Notes under the pieces: generated by a model
The model's database searches: none
What the model saw: the letters and a program-made list of their open reading frames with translations, nothing else
What the model was told of the DNA's origin: nothing
Assembly (NCBI RefSeq): GCF_014651075.1
Contig: NZ_BMWE01000012.1
Coordinates: forward strand, 225,157 to 289,156
Source: Streptomyces djakartensis
GTDB taxonomy: Bacteria > Actinomycetota > Actinomycetes > Streptomycetales > Streptomycetaceae
Length of the DNA stretch: 64,000 nucleotides
Reading direction: 5' to 3'
Shown here: positions 26,267 to 34,246 of the stretch, in pieces
How the letters are laid out: the number at the start of each line of letters is the position of its first letter
Position numbering within the stretch: position 1 is the first letter of the stretch
Made by a program: the position numbers and the translations under genes

Positions 26267-28117
26267 TCAGGGGACCCGGACTCGGGTGTGGCCGCGGGCC
26301 AGTCCCCGCAGCCACACCTCGGCGGCGATCGTCGAGTAGAGGATGGCCTCGGACAGCCCACGTGAGGCGGGCCGCAGAGCGAGGCGGCGCAGCTCGGCGC
26401 CGTCCACCAGGCCCAGCTCCGCCAGCCGCGAGTCCTCCCACAGGGCCAGCAGGTCGGCGCGGTGTTCACGCAGTCCGTCCGCGGCGTCCCTCGAGGCCGT
26501 GGCCTTGTTGCTGCGCCGCAGGCACTCCTCGGGCACGATCCCGCGCATGGCCGTGGTCAGGACGGGCTTGTACCGCCAGGGCGAGACCCGCTCGCCCGGA
26601 CGTACGGCGAGACAAGCCTCGATGACGCGGTCGTCGAGGAAGGGAGAGGCCATCGGCAGGCCGGCGCGGGCCGCCATCCGGTCCCACTGCCGGATGATGC
26701 GGGTGGACGAGCGGATCTGTTCCAGGTCCGAGTGCAGTCCACGGTCCGGATGGAGCGGCGAGGCGGTCGGGGCGGCATCGAGCAGTGCCCGGCGAGCCAT
26801 CCGTTCCGTCTCCGGTGTCATCCAGCCGAACAGGCGCGGGGCCCTGCCCCAGCCGAGACCCGTCGCGACGGACGAGGGCGAGGGGTCACGCAGACGGTGG
26901 GCGGCGTCGGTGAGCCACTTTCCGTACGGCCGTGAGTCGGCGAGAGCGCGGACCGTGCCGCCGAGTGGCCAGTGCCAGAGAGCCCGGAACCCACGCAGCT
27001 GACGCAGGGCGAACAGGGGCCGGGTGCGCAGCAGCCGGTGGTAGTAGGCCTCGGAGCACCATGCCACGTGGTCACCGCCGATGCCGGTCAGGTGCAACCG
27101 GCTGCCGCGTGCGGCGAGGCCGGGCAGGTGGTGCAGGACCCGGGAGCGGTCCATGACCCCGATGGTGGGTTCGTCGAGAAGGTCGTCGATGCCGAGCAGG
27201 TCCTCGTAGACCAGCGGCGTGGCATCGGGGTCCCAGACCACGTGCTCGACGTCCGGGAGGTGCCCGATCGCCCGCTCGGCCCAGTGCAGGTCGGTGTCCG
27301 CCGGATCGCGTCCCGGCCAGGTGCCGGCCACGACACGGGCGGGGGAGCGGTCGGCCAGGAAGCAGACGGAGGTCGAGTCCAGGCCGCCTGAGAGGTCGCA
27401 GCTCACCACACCACCCTGACGGGTACGTGCGCCGACGGCCTCCTCCAGCGCTGTCCGGATGAGCGGTGCCGCTTCCCTGAGCGGCCGGTCCGGCTCCGGC
27501 GGCGTCCACCACCGGGTGTGCCGTACGGTGCGGCCGTCCGCGCCGACGATCACGGCGTCCTGCGGGGGAACGGCGGTGACCCGGCGCCACATCGATGTCT
27601 CGAACAGCGGATACGGAGCAGGCCACAGCAACCTCACGGCCAGTTGTTCCACATCGGGGTCGAGGCCCAGAACGGTGGCGAGCGTGTCGGCCCGGGTCGC
27701 GGCCACGCGCACGCCGTCGATCTCGGCGTGGAAGACGAGGCGCAGCCCGGAGGCGGTGCCCTGCACTCTGACGCTCCCGTCGAGGGCGCCGACGAGATGG
27801 AAACTGCCGGGCAGGGAGCGAGCCAGTGCGTCGAGCTCCGCCAGGTCACGCAGCCGTGCGGCACGGCGCCGCAGTTCCTCGGGATCGGCCGGGCAGCAGC
27901 CGACCACGGCGACTGAGGTGCCGCCGGCGTGAGCGACGAGGACGTCGTCGTCGTGCCAGTGACCGACCAGCCAGGGCCGGCCCGACGCGTGGGTGAGGGT
28001 CCGGCTTCCGGGGCGGGCGAAGGAGCGGGCCACGGCGGCCGCGTCCGCACGGTCCGTGAAGACCGCGAAGTGCGCGTCGCCGGGGCCCGTCCCCGCACTT
28101 TCGTGCAGTTCAGTCAT
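26267..28117 (-). CDS. Lasso peptide cyclase C (asparagine-synthetase-like)
   Basis: A 616-residue protein. An N-terminal glutaminase-like domain (1-200) lacks the Cys2 nucleophile of true asparagine synthetases, and the C-terminal domain carries the ATP-binding SGGLDS motif (in CDLSGGLDSTSVCFL) and GIGGDH. Lasso cyclases adenylate the side-chain carboxylate of a core Asp/Glu and form the macrolactam with the new N-terminus. ATG at 28117 lies 24 bases after the stop of the precursor gene, so the two are co-transcribed. Confidence 0.93.
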   Translation of the reverse strand: MTELHESAGTGPGDAHFAVFTDRADAAAVARSFARPGSRTLTHASGRPWLVGHWHDDDVLVAHAGGTSVAVVGCCPADPEELRRRAARLRDLAELDALARSLPGSFHLVGALDGSVRVQGTASGLRLVFHAEIDGVRVAATRADTLATVLGLDPDVEQLAVRLLWPAPYPLFETSMWRRVTAVPPQDAVIVGADGRTVRHTRWWTPPEPDRPLREAAPLIRTALEEAVGARTRQGGVVSCDLSGGLDSTSVCFLADRSPARVVAGTWPGRDPADTDLHWAERAIGHLPDVEHVVWDPDATPLVYEDLLGIDDLLDEPTIGVMDRSRVLHHLPGLAARGSRLHLTGIGGDHVAWCSEAYYHRLLRTRPLFALRQLRGFRALWHWPLGGTVRALADSRPYGKWLTDAAHRLRDPSPSSVATGLGWGRAPRLFGWMTPETERMARRALLDAAPTASPLHPDRGLHSDLEQIRSSTRIIRQWDRMAARAGLPMASPFLDDRVIEACLAVRPGERVSPWRYKPVLTTAMRGIVPEECLRRSNKATASRDAADGLREHRADLLALWEDSRLAELGLVDGAELRRLALRPASRGLSEAILYSTIAAEVWLRGLARGHTRVRVP

Positions 28118-28141
28118 GACGTCGGGTCAAGGACCGTCCCG

Positions 28142-28252
28142 TCAGTTCTTGCTCAGCATGAGCCGGTCGTTGCCGGAGTTCCCGAGGAGCCCGGTCTCCT
28201 TCCGGAAAGTGCCGAGCCGGACGAGCGTAGGTGCCTCGTAGGCCTTCTTCAT
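28142..28252 (-). CDS. Lasso peptide precursor, citrulassin-like
   Basis: A 36-residue peptide. The leader shows the actinobacterial lasso pattern Tyr5-x2-Pro8-x-Leu10-x3-Gly14-x5-Thr20, the last being the -2 Thr of the cleavage site. The predicted core is residues 22-36, LLGNSGNDRLMLSKN, giving a Leu1-Asp8 macrolactam ring and a seven-residue tail starting at Arg9. From memory the citrulassin A core is LLGLAGNDRLVLSKN; this one differs at positions 4, 5 and 11. ATG at 28252 follows GAGGAG at ideal spacing. The next gene downstream is the cyclase. If cleavage were one residue earlier, the ring would be Gly1-Asp9. Confidence 0.93.
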   Translation of the reverse strand: MKKAYEAPTLVRLGTFRKETGLLGNSGNDRLMLSKN

Positions 28253-28275
28253 GACTACTCCTCACATACGGGTTG

Positions 28276-28318
28276 CCGGACCGCTCCCCTTGCCGGTCCG
28301 GGCTCGTCGGGAGCCCGG
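28276..28318 (-). promoter_or_regulatory. Two overlapping hairpins in the lasso precursor leader region
   Basis: Hairpin 1 pairs 28276-28282 with 28295-28301 (7 bp). Hairpin 2 pairs 28298-28305 with 28311-28318 (8 bp, 5-base loop). The arm at 28295-28301 overlaps the arm at 28298-28305, so the two cannot both form. They lie 24-66 bases upstream of the precursor ATG. This could be attenuation or RNA-stability control, but GC-rich DNA forms such pairs easily. Confidence 0.35.
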
Positions 28319-28386
28319 GCCAGGAAGCGGCGGCAGCACCAGTCAGCTTCGGATCGCCAGGCCGATGCAAGAGCATGCGAGAAGGT

Positions 28387-28406
28387 CGGATTATGTGCAT
28401 AATCCG
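28387..28406. promoter_or_regulatory. 20-bp inverted repeat upstream of the lasso cluster, likely operator/promoter
   Basis: CGGATTATG and CATAATCCG flank a 2-base centre: perfect 9-bp arms and strikingly AT-rich for this genome. It ends 135 bases upstream of the precursor ATG and contains CATAAT on the minus strand, which could be a -10 box. A dimeric regulator probably binds here. No cluster-linked regulator gene is present. A further 12-bp palindrome CGCCCCGGGGCG is at 28409-28420. Confidence 0.6.
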
Positions 28407-28420
28407 AACGCCCCGGGGCG

Positions 28421-28708
28421 TGCGCCCCTTTCACTCCGGCATGTACCGGCGTACCCCCGGGTTGCGCGGTCCGGTCGCGCGGACGCGGGGAATCGTTTCG
28501 ACGTGGTGCCCCGTCGTCGACGGCCGGCTGTGCCGGACGCGTCTGCCCGCGGCCCGGAAGGGAGCGGCGCCCGGGGCGCTCTCCTCGCTACCGGGAGCAA
28601 CCCGGGCGTGAAAAAACAGCCGCGTGAAGCGGGGGACACGGAAGGTCGCCGCGTGGCGGATCGGGTGTGGGGCCACGTGGGAGAAGCGGGGCGACGGGCG
28701 GCTCCGGA
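28421..28708. other. Non-coding stretch between lasso cluster and phospholipase-like gene
   Basis: No open frame here has a convincing ribosome site or family match, and no strong hairpin is visible. It probably holds the upstream promoter region of the lasso cluster and the 3' end of the phospholipase transcript. Confidence 0.5.
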
Positions 28709-29926
28709 TTACAGGAAGCGCCGGATGGGCCGGACGACGGCCTCACGGGCCCGCTGGATCACGGCGCGCCTCTTCCAGCGGCCCGCCCGGATGAGTTCGG
28801 CGGCCTCCGTGTCGGCGTCGAAGTGCGCGTCCAGGGTCGCGGTGAACTCCTCGTCCAGGACGGCGAGCATGACTTCCTCGTCGTGGTCCAGGGAGCGCCG
28901 GTTGAAGTTGGTCGACCCGACGAGGGCCGCCGTGCGGTCCACGGTGATGACCTTGGTGTGGAGCATGGTCGGCTGGTACTGGTGGATCTTCACTCCGCAG
29001 GAGAGCAGTCTCTCGTAGAAGTGGTGTCCGGCCAGCTGGCACACCCGCTTGTCGGTGTGCGGCCCGGGCAGCAGGATCTCCACCGCCACCCCGCGCCGGG
29101 CGGCGGCGCACAGCAGATCGACGAAGTAGGCGTCCGGGGAGAAGTAGGCGGTGGCCAGCCGGAACCGCTCCTCGGCGGACTCGATCATGACCCGGATCAG
29201 GGTCTGCATGTCCTGCCAGCCGAATCCGGCCGAACCGCGCACCACCTGCACCACCGCGTCGCCCTGGCGGTCATGGCCGTTGAACCGGTCGCGTTCGTCG
29301 AAGAGTTCGTCGTGGCACTCCGCCCAGTTCTGCGCGAACGCCGCCGCGATACCGTCCACGGCCGGCCCGCGCACCTTGACGTGGGTGTCCCGCCACTCGT
29401 GCGGGTTGCGGGCGTCGCCGCACCACTCCTCGGCGATCCCCACACCGCCGGTGAAGGCCACCTCCTCGTCCACGACCAGCACCTTGCGGTGGCAGCGGTG
29501 GTTCTGCTTGAGCGGCGACAGGTACAGCGGCTTGCGGAACCAGGACACCTGGACGCCAGCCCGGCCCATCTCCGCCAGCAGGTCCTTGTCGATCAGCCGG
29601 CTGCCGAAGCCGTCCAGCAGCAGCCGCACCCGGACCCCGGCCCGGGCGCGGTCGGCCAGCGCGTGTGCGAAATCCCGGGCGATGTCGCCCTTCCAGTACA
29701 CGAACGTCATCATGTCCACCGTGTGACGGGCGGAGCGGATGGCGTCGAGCATCGCCGGGAAGATCTCGTCCCCGTTGCGCAAGGCGACCAGCGCGTTTCC
29801 CTCGGTGGCGGCGACGCCGATCAGACGCTCCAGCCGGCGCCGTATGCGTTCCGCCCGCTCGGCGGGGGTGGCTTCGGCGTCCGCGCCGCGGACGGGTGAC
29901 GACGGTGCGTCCTGGGTGCTGGTCAT
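28709..29926 (-). CDS. Phospholipase D-like / cardiolipin synthase-like protein
   Basis: A 405-residue soluble protein with two HKD motifs: HRKVLVVD (His146, Lys148, Asp153, followed by FTGG) and HTKVITVD (His323, Lys325, Asp330, followed by GSTNFNRRSLDHDEE). This is the bacterial cardiolipin-synthase/phospholipase-D layout, which transfers phosphatidyl groups. There is no N-terminal membrane helix, unlike classical ClsA, so it is closer to ClsB-type or general PLD-like proteins. ATG at 29926 follows GGGGGGAAGG. The substrate is inferred only from family. Confidence 0.9.
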   Translation of the reverse strand: MTSTQDAPSSPVRGADAEATPAERAERIRRRLERLIGVAATEGNALVALRNGDEIFPAMLDAIRSARHTVDMMTFVYWKGDIARDFAHALADRARAGVRVRLLLDGFGSRLIDKDLLAEMGRAGVQVSWFRKPLYLSPLKQNHRCHRKVLVVDEEVAFTGGVGIAEEWCGDARNPHEWRDTHVKVRGPAVDGIAAAFAQNWAECHDELFDERDRFNGHDRQGDAVVQVVRGSAGFGWQDMQTLIRVMIESAEERFRLATAYFSPDAYFVDLLCAAARRGVAVEILLPGPHTDKRVCQLAGHHFYERLLSCGVKIHQYQPTMLHTKVITVDRTAALVGSTNFNRRSLDHDEEVMLAVLDEEFTATLDAHFDADTEAAELIRAGRWKRRAVIQRAREAVVRPIRRFL

Positions 29927-30067
29927 GCCTTCCCCCCTCGGGAAACCGTGTGTGCGACGAACCGCTGACCGCGAACGGCACGGCAGCTTCGAAGGCGCTG
30001 GGGACGGCGGCCGCGAGGGTCGCCTCGGCGGGCCGCCGCCGCTCCGTGACGCCGGTGACGAAGAAGA

Positions 30068-30565
30068 TCAGTCGTCGGCGGAGGCCACCAGCTTCCGCAC
30101 GTTCTCGACACTGCCGCAGCCGGCCTCAAGGTACTGGGAGCGCGACTGACGGAACATCCGGCCCAGCTCGGCCCGGCGGTCGTCGCCGACGTTCTGCCGG
30201 GCGTCGTTGAGGAGGGTCCGCTCCTCCTCGTCCGCGTGGTGGTTGACGGCCGTGACCAGCTCCTCCAGCTTGTCCTCCCACTCGGCGGACGCGGTGTCGT
30301 CCACCTCCAGCAGGGCGAGCAGCGCCGCGTTGGCTTCGTGATGCTCGTGGACACCGTGGTCGACATCGTCGCCGTCCACGTTCTTGTAGCGGCGCAGAGC
30401 GGGGTAGACCTTGTCCTCCTCGGCCGAGGCATGCGCGATGAGCAGGTCCGCGAACTCCTCCAGCGCGGCGGCGCGGTCGGCTTCGACGTTGCGCATCGTG
30501 CGGAAGAGCTCTTCCATCCGGCGGTGGTCCTGCAGGATGAGCTCGACGACGTCAGCGGACGGCAC
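30068..30565 (-). CDS. Hemerythrin HHE domain protein
   Basis: A 165-residue helical protein. Metal-ligand motifs are spaced as in HHE hemerythrins: LQDHRRMEELF, IAHASAEEDKVYP, HGVHEHHEANA and VNHHADEEERTLL. Such proteins carry a diiron centre and take part in oxygen or nitrosative-stress sensing or iron handling. GTG at 30565 follows GAGGAG. The neighbours (phospholipase-like and LysR) give no functional hint. Confidence 0.92.
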   Translation of the reverse strand: MPSADVVELILQDHRRMEELFRTMRNVEADRAAALEEFADLLIAHASAEEDKVYPALRRYKNVDGDDVDHGVHEHHEANAALLALLEVDDTASAEWEDKLEELVTAVNHHADEEERTLLNDARQNVGDDRRAELGRMFRQSRSQYLEAGCGSVENVRKLVASADD

Positions 30566-30666
30566 GGTGACTCCTCTGTTTCGAACGGCTATACGGCACG
30601 CTTCCCCCGATACCCCCGTTCGCGCAGGTGATACAGGCGCGCGTCGTGCCCGCACGCGGCCGGCGC

Positions 30667-31548
30667 TCAGAGTGCCGCCCGGATGACCCCCACGGTGCGC
30701 TCCAGGTGCGGCTCCGAGCGGTCGGCGCGGTGGGCGACGGCCAGCTCCACCCGTGCGTCGGCCCCGGCCAGCGGCAGGTAGACGACCCCGGCGAGCGCCA
30801 GCGCGGTCACGGGCTCGGGCACAACGGCGATGCCGAGGCCGCCGGCCACGAGCGTGACCAGCGTCGAGGTCTCGCCGACCTCGTGGCGGATGCGCGGCTC
30901 GACCCCGGCGTCGCGCAGGAGGCCCAGTACGACGTCGTACATCACCGACCGGCGGCCGGCGGAATGCACGATCAGTTCGGCCCCGGCGAGGTCCGCGGCA
31001 CGCAGCCGTGCCCGGCGGGCGAGAGGATGGTCGACGGGTACGGCGACGACGAGCCGGTCCTGTCGCAGGGTGTGCACGGCGAGAGAGAGGTCGGCCGCCG
31101 GCGGGCGCAGCAGCGCGACGTCGATCGCGCCGGTGCGCAGCGCCTCGACCTGGTCGGGTGCGAGCATCTCACCGCGGAAGGAGAAGTCGACGCCCGGGAG
31201 CTCCTTCGTGAGCCGCCGGGAAAGCGCCGGCAGGAGGCTGTACGTCGCCGAGCCCACGCATCCGATCGCGAGGTGCCCCACCGAGCCGGCCGCGACGCGG
31301 CGTGCGTGGTGGGCGGCCTCGCCGACGTCGGCGAGGATCGCGCGAGCCCGTTCCAGGTAGGCCCGGCCGGCCTCGGTGAGGTCGACGCGGCGGGTGGTGC
31401 GGTGGAGCAGCTCGACGCCGAGCTCGGCCTCCAGCTGGCGGATCTGCTGGGAGAGCGGCGGCTGGGCCATGTGGAGCCGCTCGGCGGCGCGGCCGAAGTG
31501 GCGTTCCTCGGCCACCGCCACGAAGTACCGCAGGTGACGCAGATCCAT
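30667..31548 (-). CDS. LysR family transcriptional regulator of the adjacent pca genes
   Basis: A 293-residue LysR regulator. It opens MDLRHLRYFVAVAEERHFGR, with the winged HTH (RAAERLHMAQPPLSQQIRQLE) and a two-lobe effector domain. It resembles the BenM/CatR/PcaQ group, which sense aromatic-degradation intermediates. It is divergent from pcaF with only 71 bp between the starts, and two inverted repeats in that gap are its probable binding sites. Control of pcaFIJ is inferred from this arrangement. Confidence 0.92.
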   Translation of the reverse strand: MDLRHLRYFVAVAEERHFGRAAERLHMAQPPLSQQIRQLEAELGVELLHRTTRRVDLTEAGRAYLERARAILADVGEAAHHARRVAAGSVGHLAIGCVGSATYSLLPALSRRLTKELPGVDFSFRGEMLAPDQVEALRTGAIDVALLRPPAADLSLAVHTLRQDRLVVAVPVDHPLARRARLRAADLAGAELIVHSAGRRSVMYDVVLGLLRDAGVEPRIRHEVGETSTLVTLVAGGLGIAVVPEPVTALALAGVVYLPLAGADARVELAVAHRADRSEPHLERTVGVIRAAL

Positions 31549-31577
31549 ATGTCGTCCATATCAATCGGCTCTGATAT
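31547..31577. promoter_or_regulatory. LysR binding region between regulator and pcaF
   Basis: ATATG-N5-CATAT (31547-31561) overlaps the regulator start codon. ATATCA-N8-TGATAT (31558-31577) follows directly. AT-rich inverted repeats of this type (T-N11-A-like) are the usual LysR boxes. The pcaF start at 31620 has no clear ribosome site. Confidence 0.65.
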
Positions 31578-31619
31578 GCGTACTTCAGAATATCGCGGCC
31601 CGGGGCTAGCGTCGCTGCC

Positions 31620-32825
31620 ATGAGTGCTTTCCTCTACGCCGCGACGCGCACGCCGTTCGGCCGCCTGGGCGGCGCGCTGGCCGGCGTCCGTCCCGACGAC
31701 CTCGCCGCCGCCGTGATCACCTCGACGCTCGCCCGGGTGCCGGGCCTCGACCACTGTGCGATCGACGACGTGGTGTGGGGCAACGCCAACGGCGCCGGCG
31801 AGGAGAACCGCAACGTCGGCCGTATGGCCGCGCTGCTCGCCGGGCTGCCGGTGAGCGTGCCCGGCACCACGGTCAACCGGCTCTGCGGCTCGAGCCTGGA
31901 CGCGGCGATGATCGCCGGCCGGGCGATCGAGTGCGGCGACGCCGACGTGGTGCTGACCGGCGGCGTGGAGTCGATGACCCGCGCGCCGTGGGTGATGCCC
32001 AAGCCGGCGAAACCGTTCCCGGCCGGCGACGTCACCGCGGTCTCCACCACCCTCGGCTGGCGGCTGGTGAACCCGCTGATGCCGAAGGAGTGGACCGTCA
32101 GCCTCGGCGAGGCCAACGAACAACTGCGGGAGCGGTTCGGGATCTCCCGCGAGCGACAGGACGAGTTCGCCGCCCGATCCCACCAACGCGCCCACGCGGC
32201 GTGGGAGTCGGGCTTCTACGACGACCTGGTGGTGCCGGTCGGGGGCGTGGACCTCACCCGCGACGAGGGCATCCGAGCCGGCTCCACACCGGAGGTACTG
32301 GCCGGACTAGAGCCGGTCTTCCGCGCACCGGAGCAGGGCGGCACCATCACCGCGGGCAACGCCAGCCCGCTCAGCGACGGTGCCTGTGCGGTGCTGCTGG
32401 GCAGCGAGAAGGCCGCGGCCACGATCGGCGCCGACCCGATCGCCCGCATCGCCGGCCGCGGCGTGACGGCGCTGGAGCCGCAGGCCTTCGGCTACGCCCC
32501 GGTGGAGGCGGCCGACCGCGCGCTGGCCAGGGCGGGGATCGGCTGGGACCAGGTGGGCGCGGTGGAGCTCAACGAGGCCTTCGCCGTGCAGTCGCTCGCC
32601 TGCCTCGACGCGTGGAAGGTCGACCCCGCCATCGTCAACCAGAAGGGCGGGGCCATCGCGATCGGCCACCCGCTGGGTGCCTCGGGTGGCCGCATCCTCG
32701 CCACGCTGGCCAAGGTGCTGCGCGAGTCACGGCAGCGCTACGGCGTCGCCGCGATCTGCATCGGGGTCGGCCAGGGGCTGGCCGTAGTACTCGAGAACTG
32801 CGACGCCACGGAGGTGGGCCGGTGA
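31620..32825 (+). CDS. pcaF: Beta-ketoadipyl-CoA thiolase
   Basis: A 401-residue thiolase. Active-site Cys89 is in NRLCGSSLDA, His in AIGHPLGASGGR, and the second Cys in AICIGVGQG. It would cleave beta-ketoadipyl-CoA to succinyl-CoA and acetyl-CoA, the last step of protocatechuate/catechol degradation. Coupling to two CoA-transferase subunit genes (pcaI, pcaJ) supports pcaF over a general acetyl-CoA acetyltransferase. Its stop overlaps the GTG of the next gene. Confidence 0.92.
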   Translation: MSAFLYAATRTPFGRLGGALAGVRPDDLAAAVITSTLARVPGLDHCAIDDVVWGNANGAGEENRNVGRMAALLAGLPVSVPGTTVNRLCGSSLDAAMIAGRAIECGDADVVLTGGVESMTRAPWVMPKPAKPFPAGDVTAVSTTLGWRLVNPLMPKEWTVSLGEANEQLRERFGISRERQDEFAARSHQRAHAAWESGFYDDLVVPVGGVDLTRDEGIRAGSTPEVLAGLEPVFRAPEQGGTITAGNASPLSDGACAVLLGSEKAAATIGADPIARIAGRGVTALEPQAFGYAPVEAADRALARAGIGWDQVGAVELNEAFAVQSLACLDAWKVDPAIVNQKGGAIAIGHPLGASGGRILATLAKVLRESRQRYGVAAICIGVGQGLAVVLENCDATEVGR

Positions 32826-33517
32826 GCAGGGCGCGCATCCTCGAAAGCACCGACGCGGCGGTCGCCGGGATCGAGGACGGGTCCACCGTTCTCGTCGGCG
32901 GATTCGGCCTGGCCGGGATGCCGTTCGATCTGATCGACGCGCTCATCCGGCAGGGCGCGAAGGACCTCACCGTCGTTTCCAACAACGCCGGGAACGGCGA
33001 CGTCGGGCTGGCCGCCCTGCTGGCCGCCGGCCGGGTGCGCAAGGTGCTGTGCTCCTTTCCGCGCCAGGCCGACTCCTGGGTCTTCGACGGCCTCTACCGC
33101 GCGGGGAAGATCGAGCTCGAGGTGGTGCCGCAGGGCAACCTCGCCGAGCGGATGCGCGCGGCCGGTGCCGGCATCGGCGCGTTCTACTGCCCGACCGCGG
33201 TCGGCACGCCGCTGGCCGAGGGCAAGGAGCAGCGCGAGATCGACGGCCGCACGTACTTGCTGGAGTACCCGATCAAGGGCGACTACGCGCTGATCGGCGC
33301 GCACGCCGCGGACACGATGGGCAACCTCGTCTACCGCAAGACCGCCCGCAACTTCGGGCCGGTCATGGCAACGGCCGCGACCACGACCATCGTCCAGGTC
33401 GACCAGGTAGTCGAGGCCGGGAAGCTCGACCCCGAGGCCATCGTCACTCCGTCCGTCTACGTCGACCGGGTCGTCCAGGTGACGGCCCGTCACTACACCG
33501 TGCGGGGGGCACGATGA
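32822..33517 (+). CDS. pcaI: 3-oxoadipate CoA-transferase, alpha subunit
   Basis: A 231-residue family-1 CoA-transferase A subunit (VLVGGFGLAGMPFDLIDALI; EYPIKGDYALIGAHAADTMGN). With PcaJ it moves CoA from succinyl-CoA to 3-oxoadipate. GTG at 32822 overlaps the pcaF stop and its own stop overlaps the pcaJ ATG, so the three are translationally coupled. ScoA or AtoD specificity cannot be ruled out from sequence alone. Confidence 0.9.
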   Translation: MSRARILESTDAAVAGIEDGSTVLVGGFGLAGMPFDLIDALIRQGAKDLTVVSNNAGNGDVGLAALLAAGRVRKVLCSFPRQADSWVFDGLYRAGKIELEVVPQGNLAERMRAAGAGIGAFYCPTAVGTPLAEGKEQREIDGRTYLLEYPIKGDYALIGAHAADTMGNLVYRKTARNFGPVMATAATTTIVQVDQVVEAGKLDPEAIVTPSVYVDRVVQVTARHYTVRGAR

Positions 33518-34176
33518 CCGGGTACGCGGGGGCGCCGACAGGCGCCGGACACCGACTCTCGATGGACGAGCTGGCCGCCGTCATCGCACGCGACATCCCG
33601 GCCGGTTCCTTCGTCAACCTCGGTATCGGGCAGCCCACCAGGATCGCCGACCACCTGCCGGCCGACTCCGGGGTGGTGCTGCACACCGAGAACGGCATGC
33701 TCAACATGGGGCCGAAGGCCGAGGGCGACGCGATCGACCCCGACCTGACCAACGCCGGCAAGGTCCCCGTGACCGAGCTGCCGGGGGCGGCGTACTTCCA
33801 CCACGCCGACTCCTTCGCGATGATGCGCGGCGGGCACCTCGACGTCTGCGTCCTGGGCGCGTACCAGGTCGCCTTCGACGGCGACCTCGCCAACTGGCAC
33901 ACCGGCAAACCCGGCGACATACCCGCCGTGGGCGGCGCCATGGACCTCGCCATCGGCGCCAAGGAGGTCTACGTGATGATGACGCTCTTCACCCGCTCCG
34001 GTGAGCCGAAGCTCGTGCCGCGGTGCACCTACCCGCTCACCGGCGCCGGTTGTGTGAGCCGCGTCTACACGGACTGCGGTGTCTTCGACGTCGGCCCCGA
34101 CGGCGTACGCATCCGGGAGACGTACGGCGTCGGCGCCCAGGAGCTGGCGGAGCGGCTCGGCATCACGCTGCCGTAG
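33514..34176 (+). CDS. pcaJ: 3-oxoadipate CoA-transferase, beta subunit
   Basis: A 220-residue CoA-transferase B subunit. The catalytic Glu is in HTENGMLNMGP, and GSFVNLGIGQPTRIADHLP is the family N-terminal motif. It is the partner of PcaI. The rest of the beta-ketoadipate pathway (pcaGHBLD, cat genes) is not in this window, so this unit probably serves products made elsewhere. Confidence 0.9.
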   Translation: MTGYAGAPTGAGHRLSMDELAAVIARDIPAGSFVNLGIGQPTRIADHLPADSGVVLHTENGMLNMGPKAEGDAIDPDLTNAGKVPVTELPGAAYFHHADSFAMMRGGHLDVCVLGAYQVAFDGDLANWHTGKPGDIPAVGGAMDLAIGAKEVYVMMTLFTRSGEPKLVPRCTYPLTGAGCVSRVYTDCGVFDVGPDGVRIRETYGVGAQELAERLGITLP

Positions 34177-34246
34177 CCGGGTCCGTGACGGCACGCGGCC
34201 TCCGCCTCGCCGGTGGTCGTGACGGCCGCCAGGGCACCTGTGCCGA

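Noticed and set aside
28110..28400. An alternative minus-strand open frame of about 96 codons across the lasso precursor region
   Set aside because: It is in another frame, lacks a ribosome site and any lasso features; the 36-codon frame has the full leader motif and a strong ribosome site.
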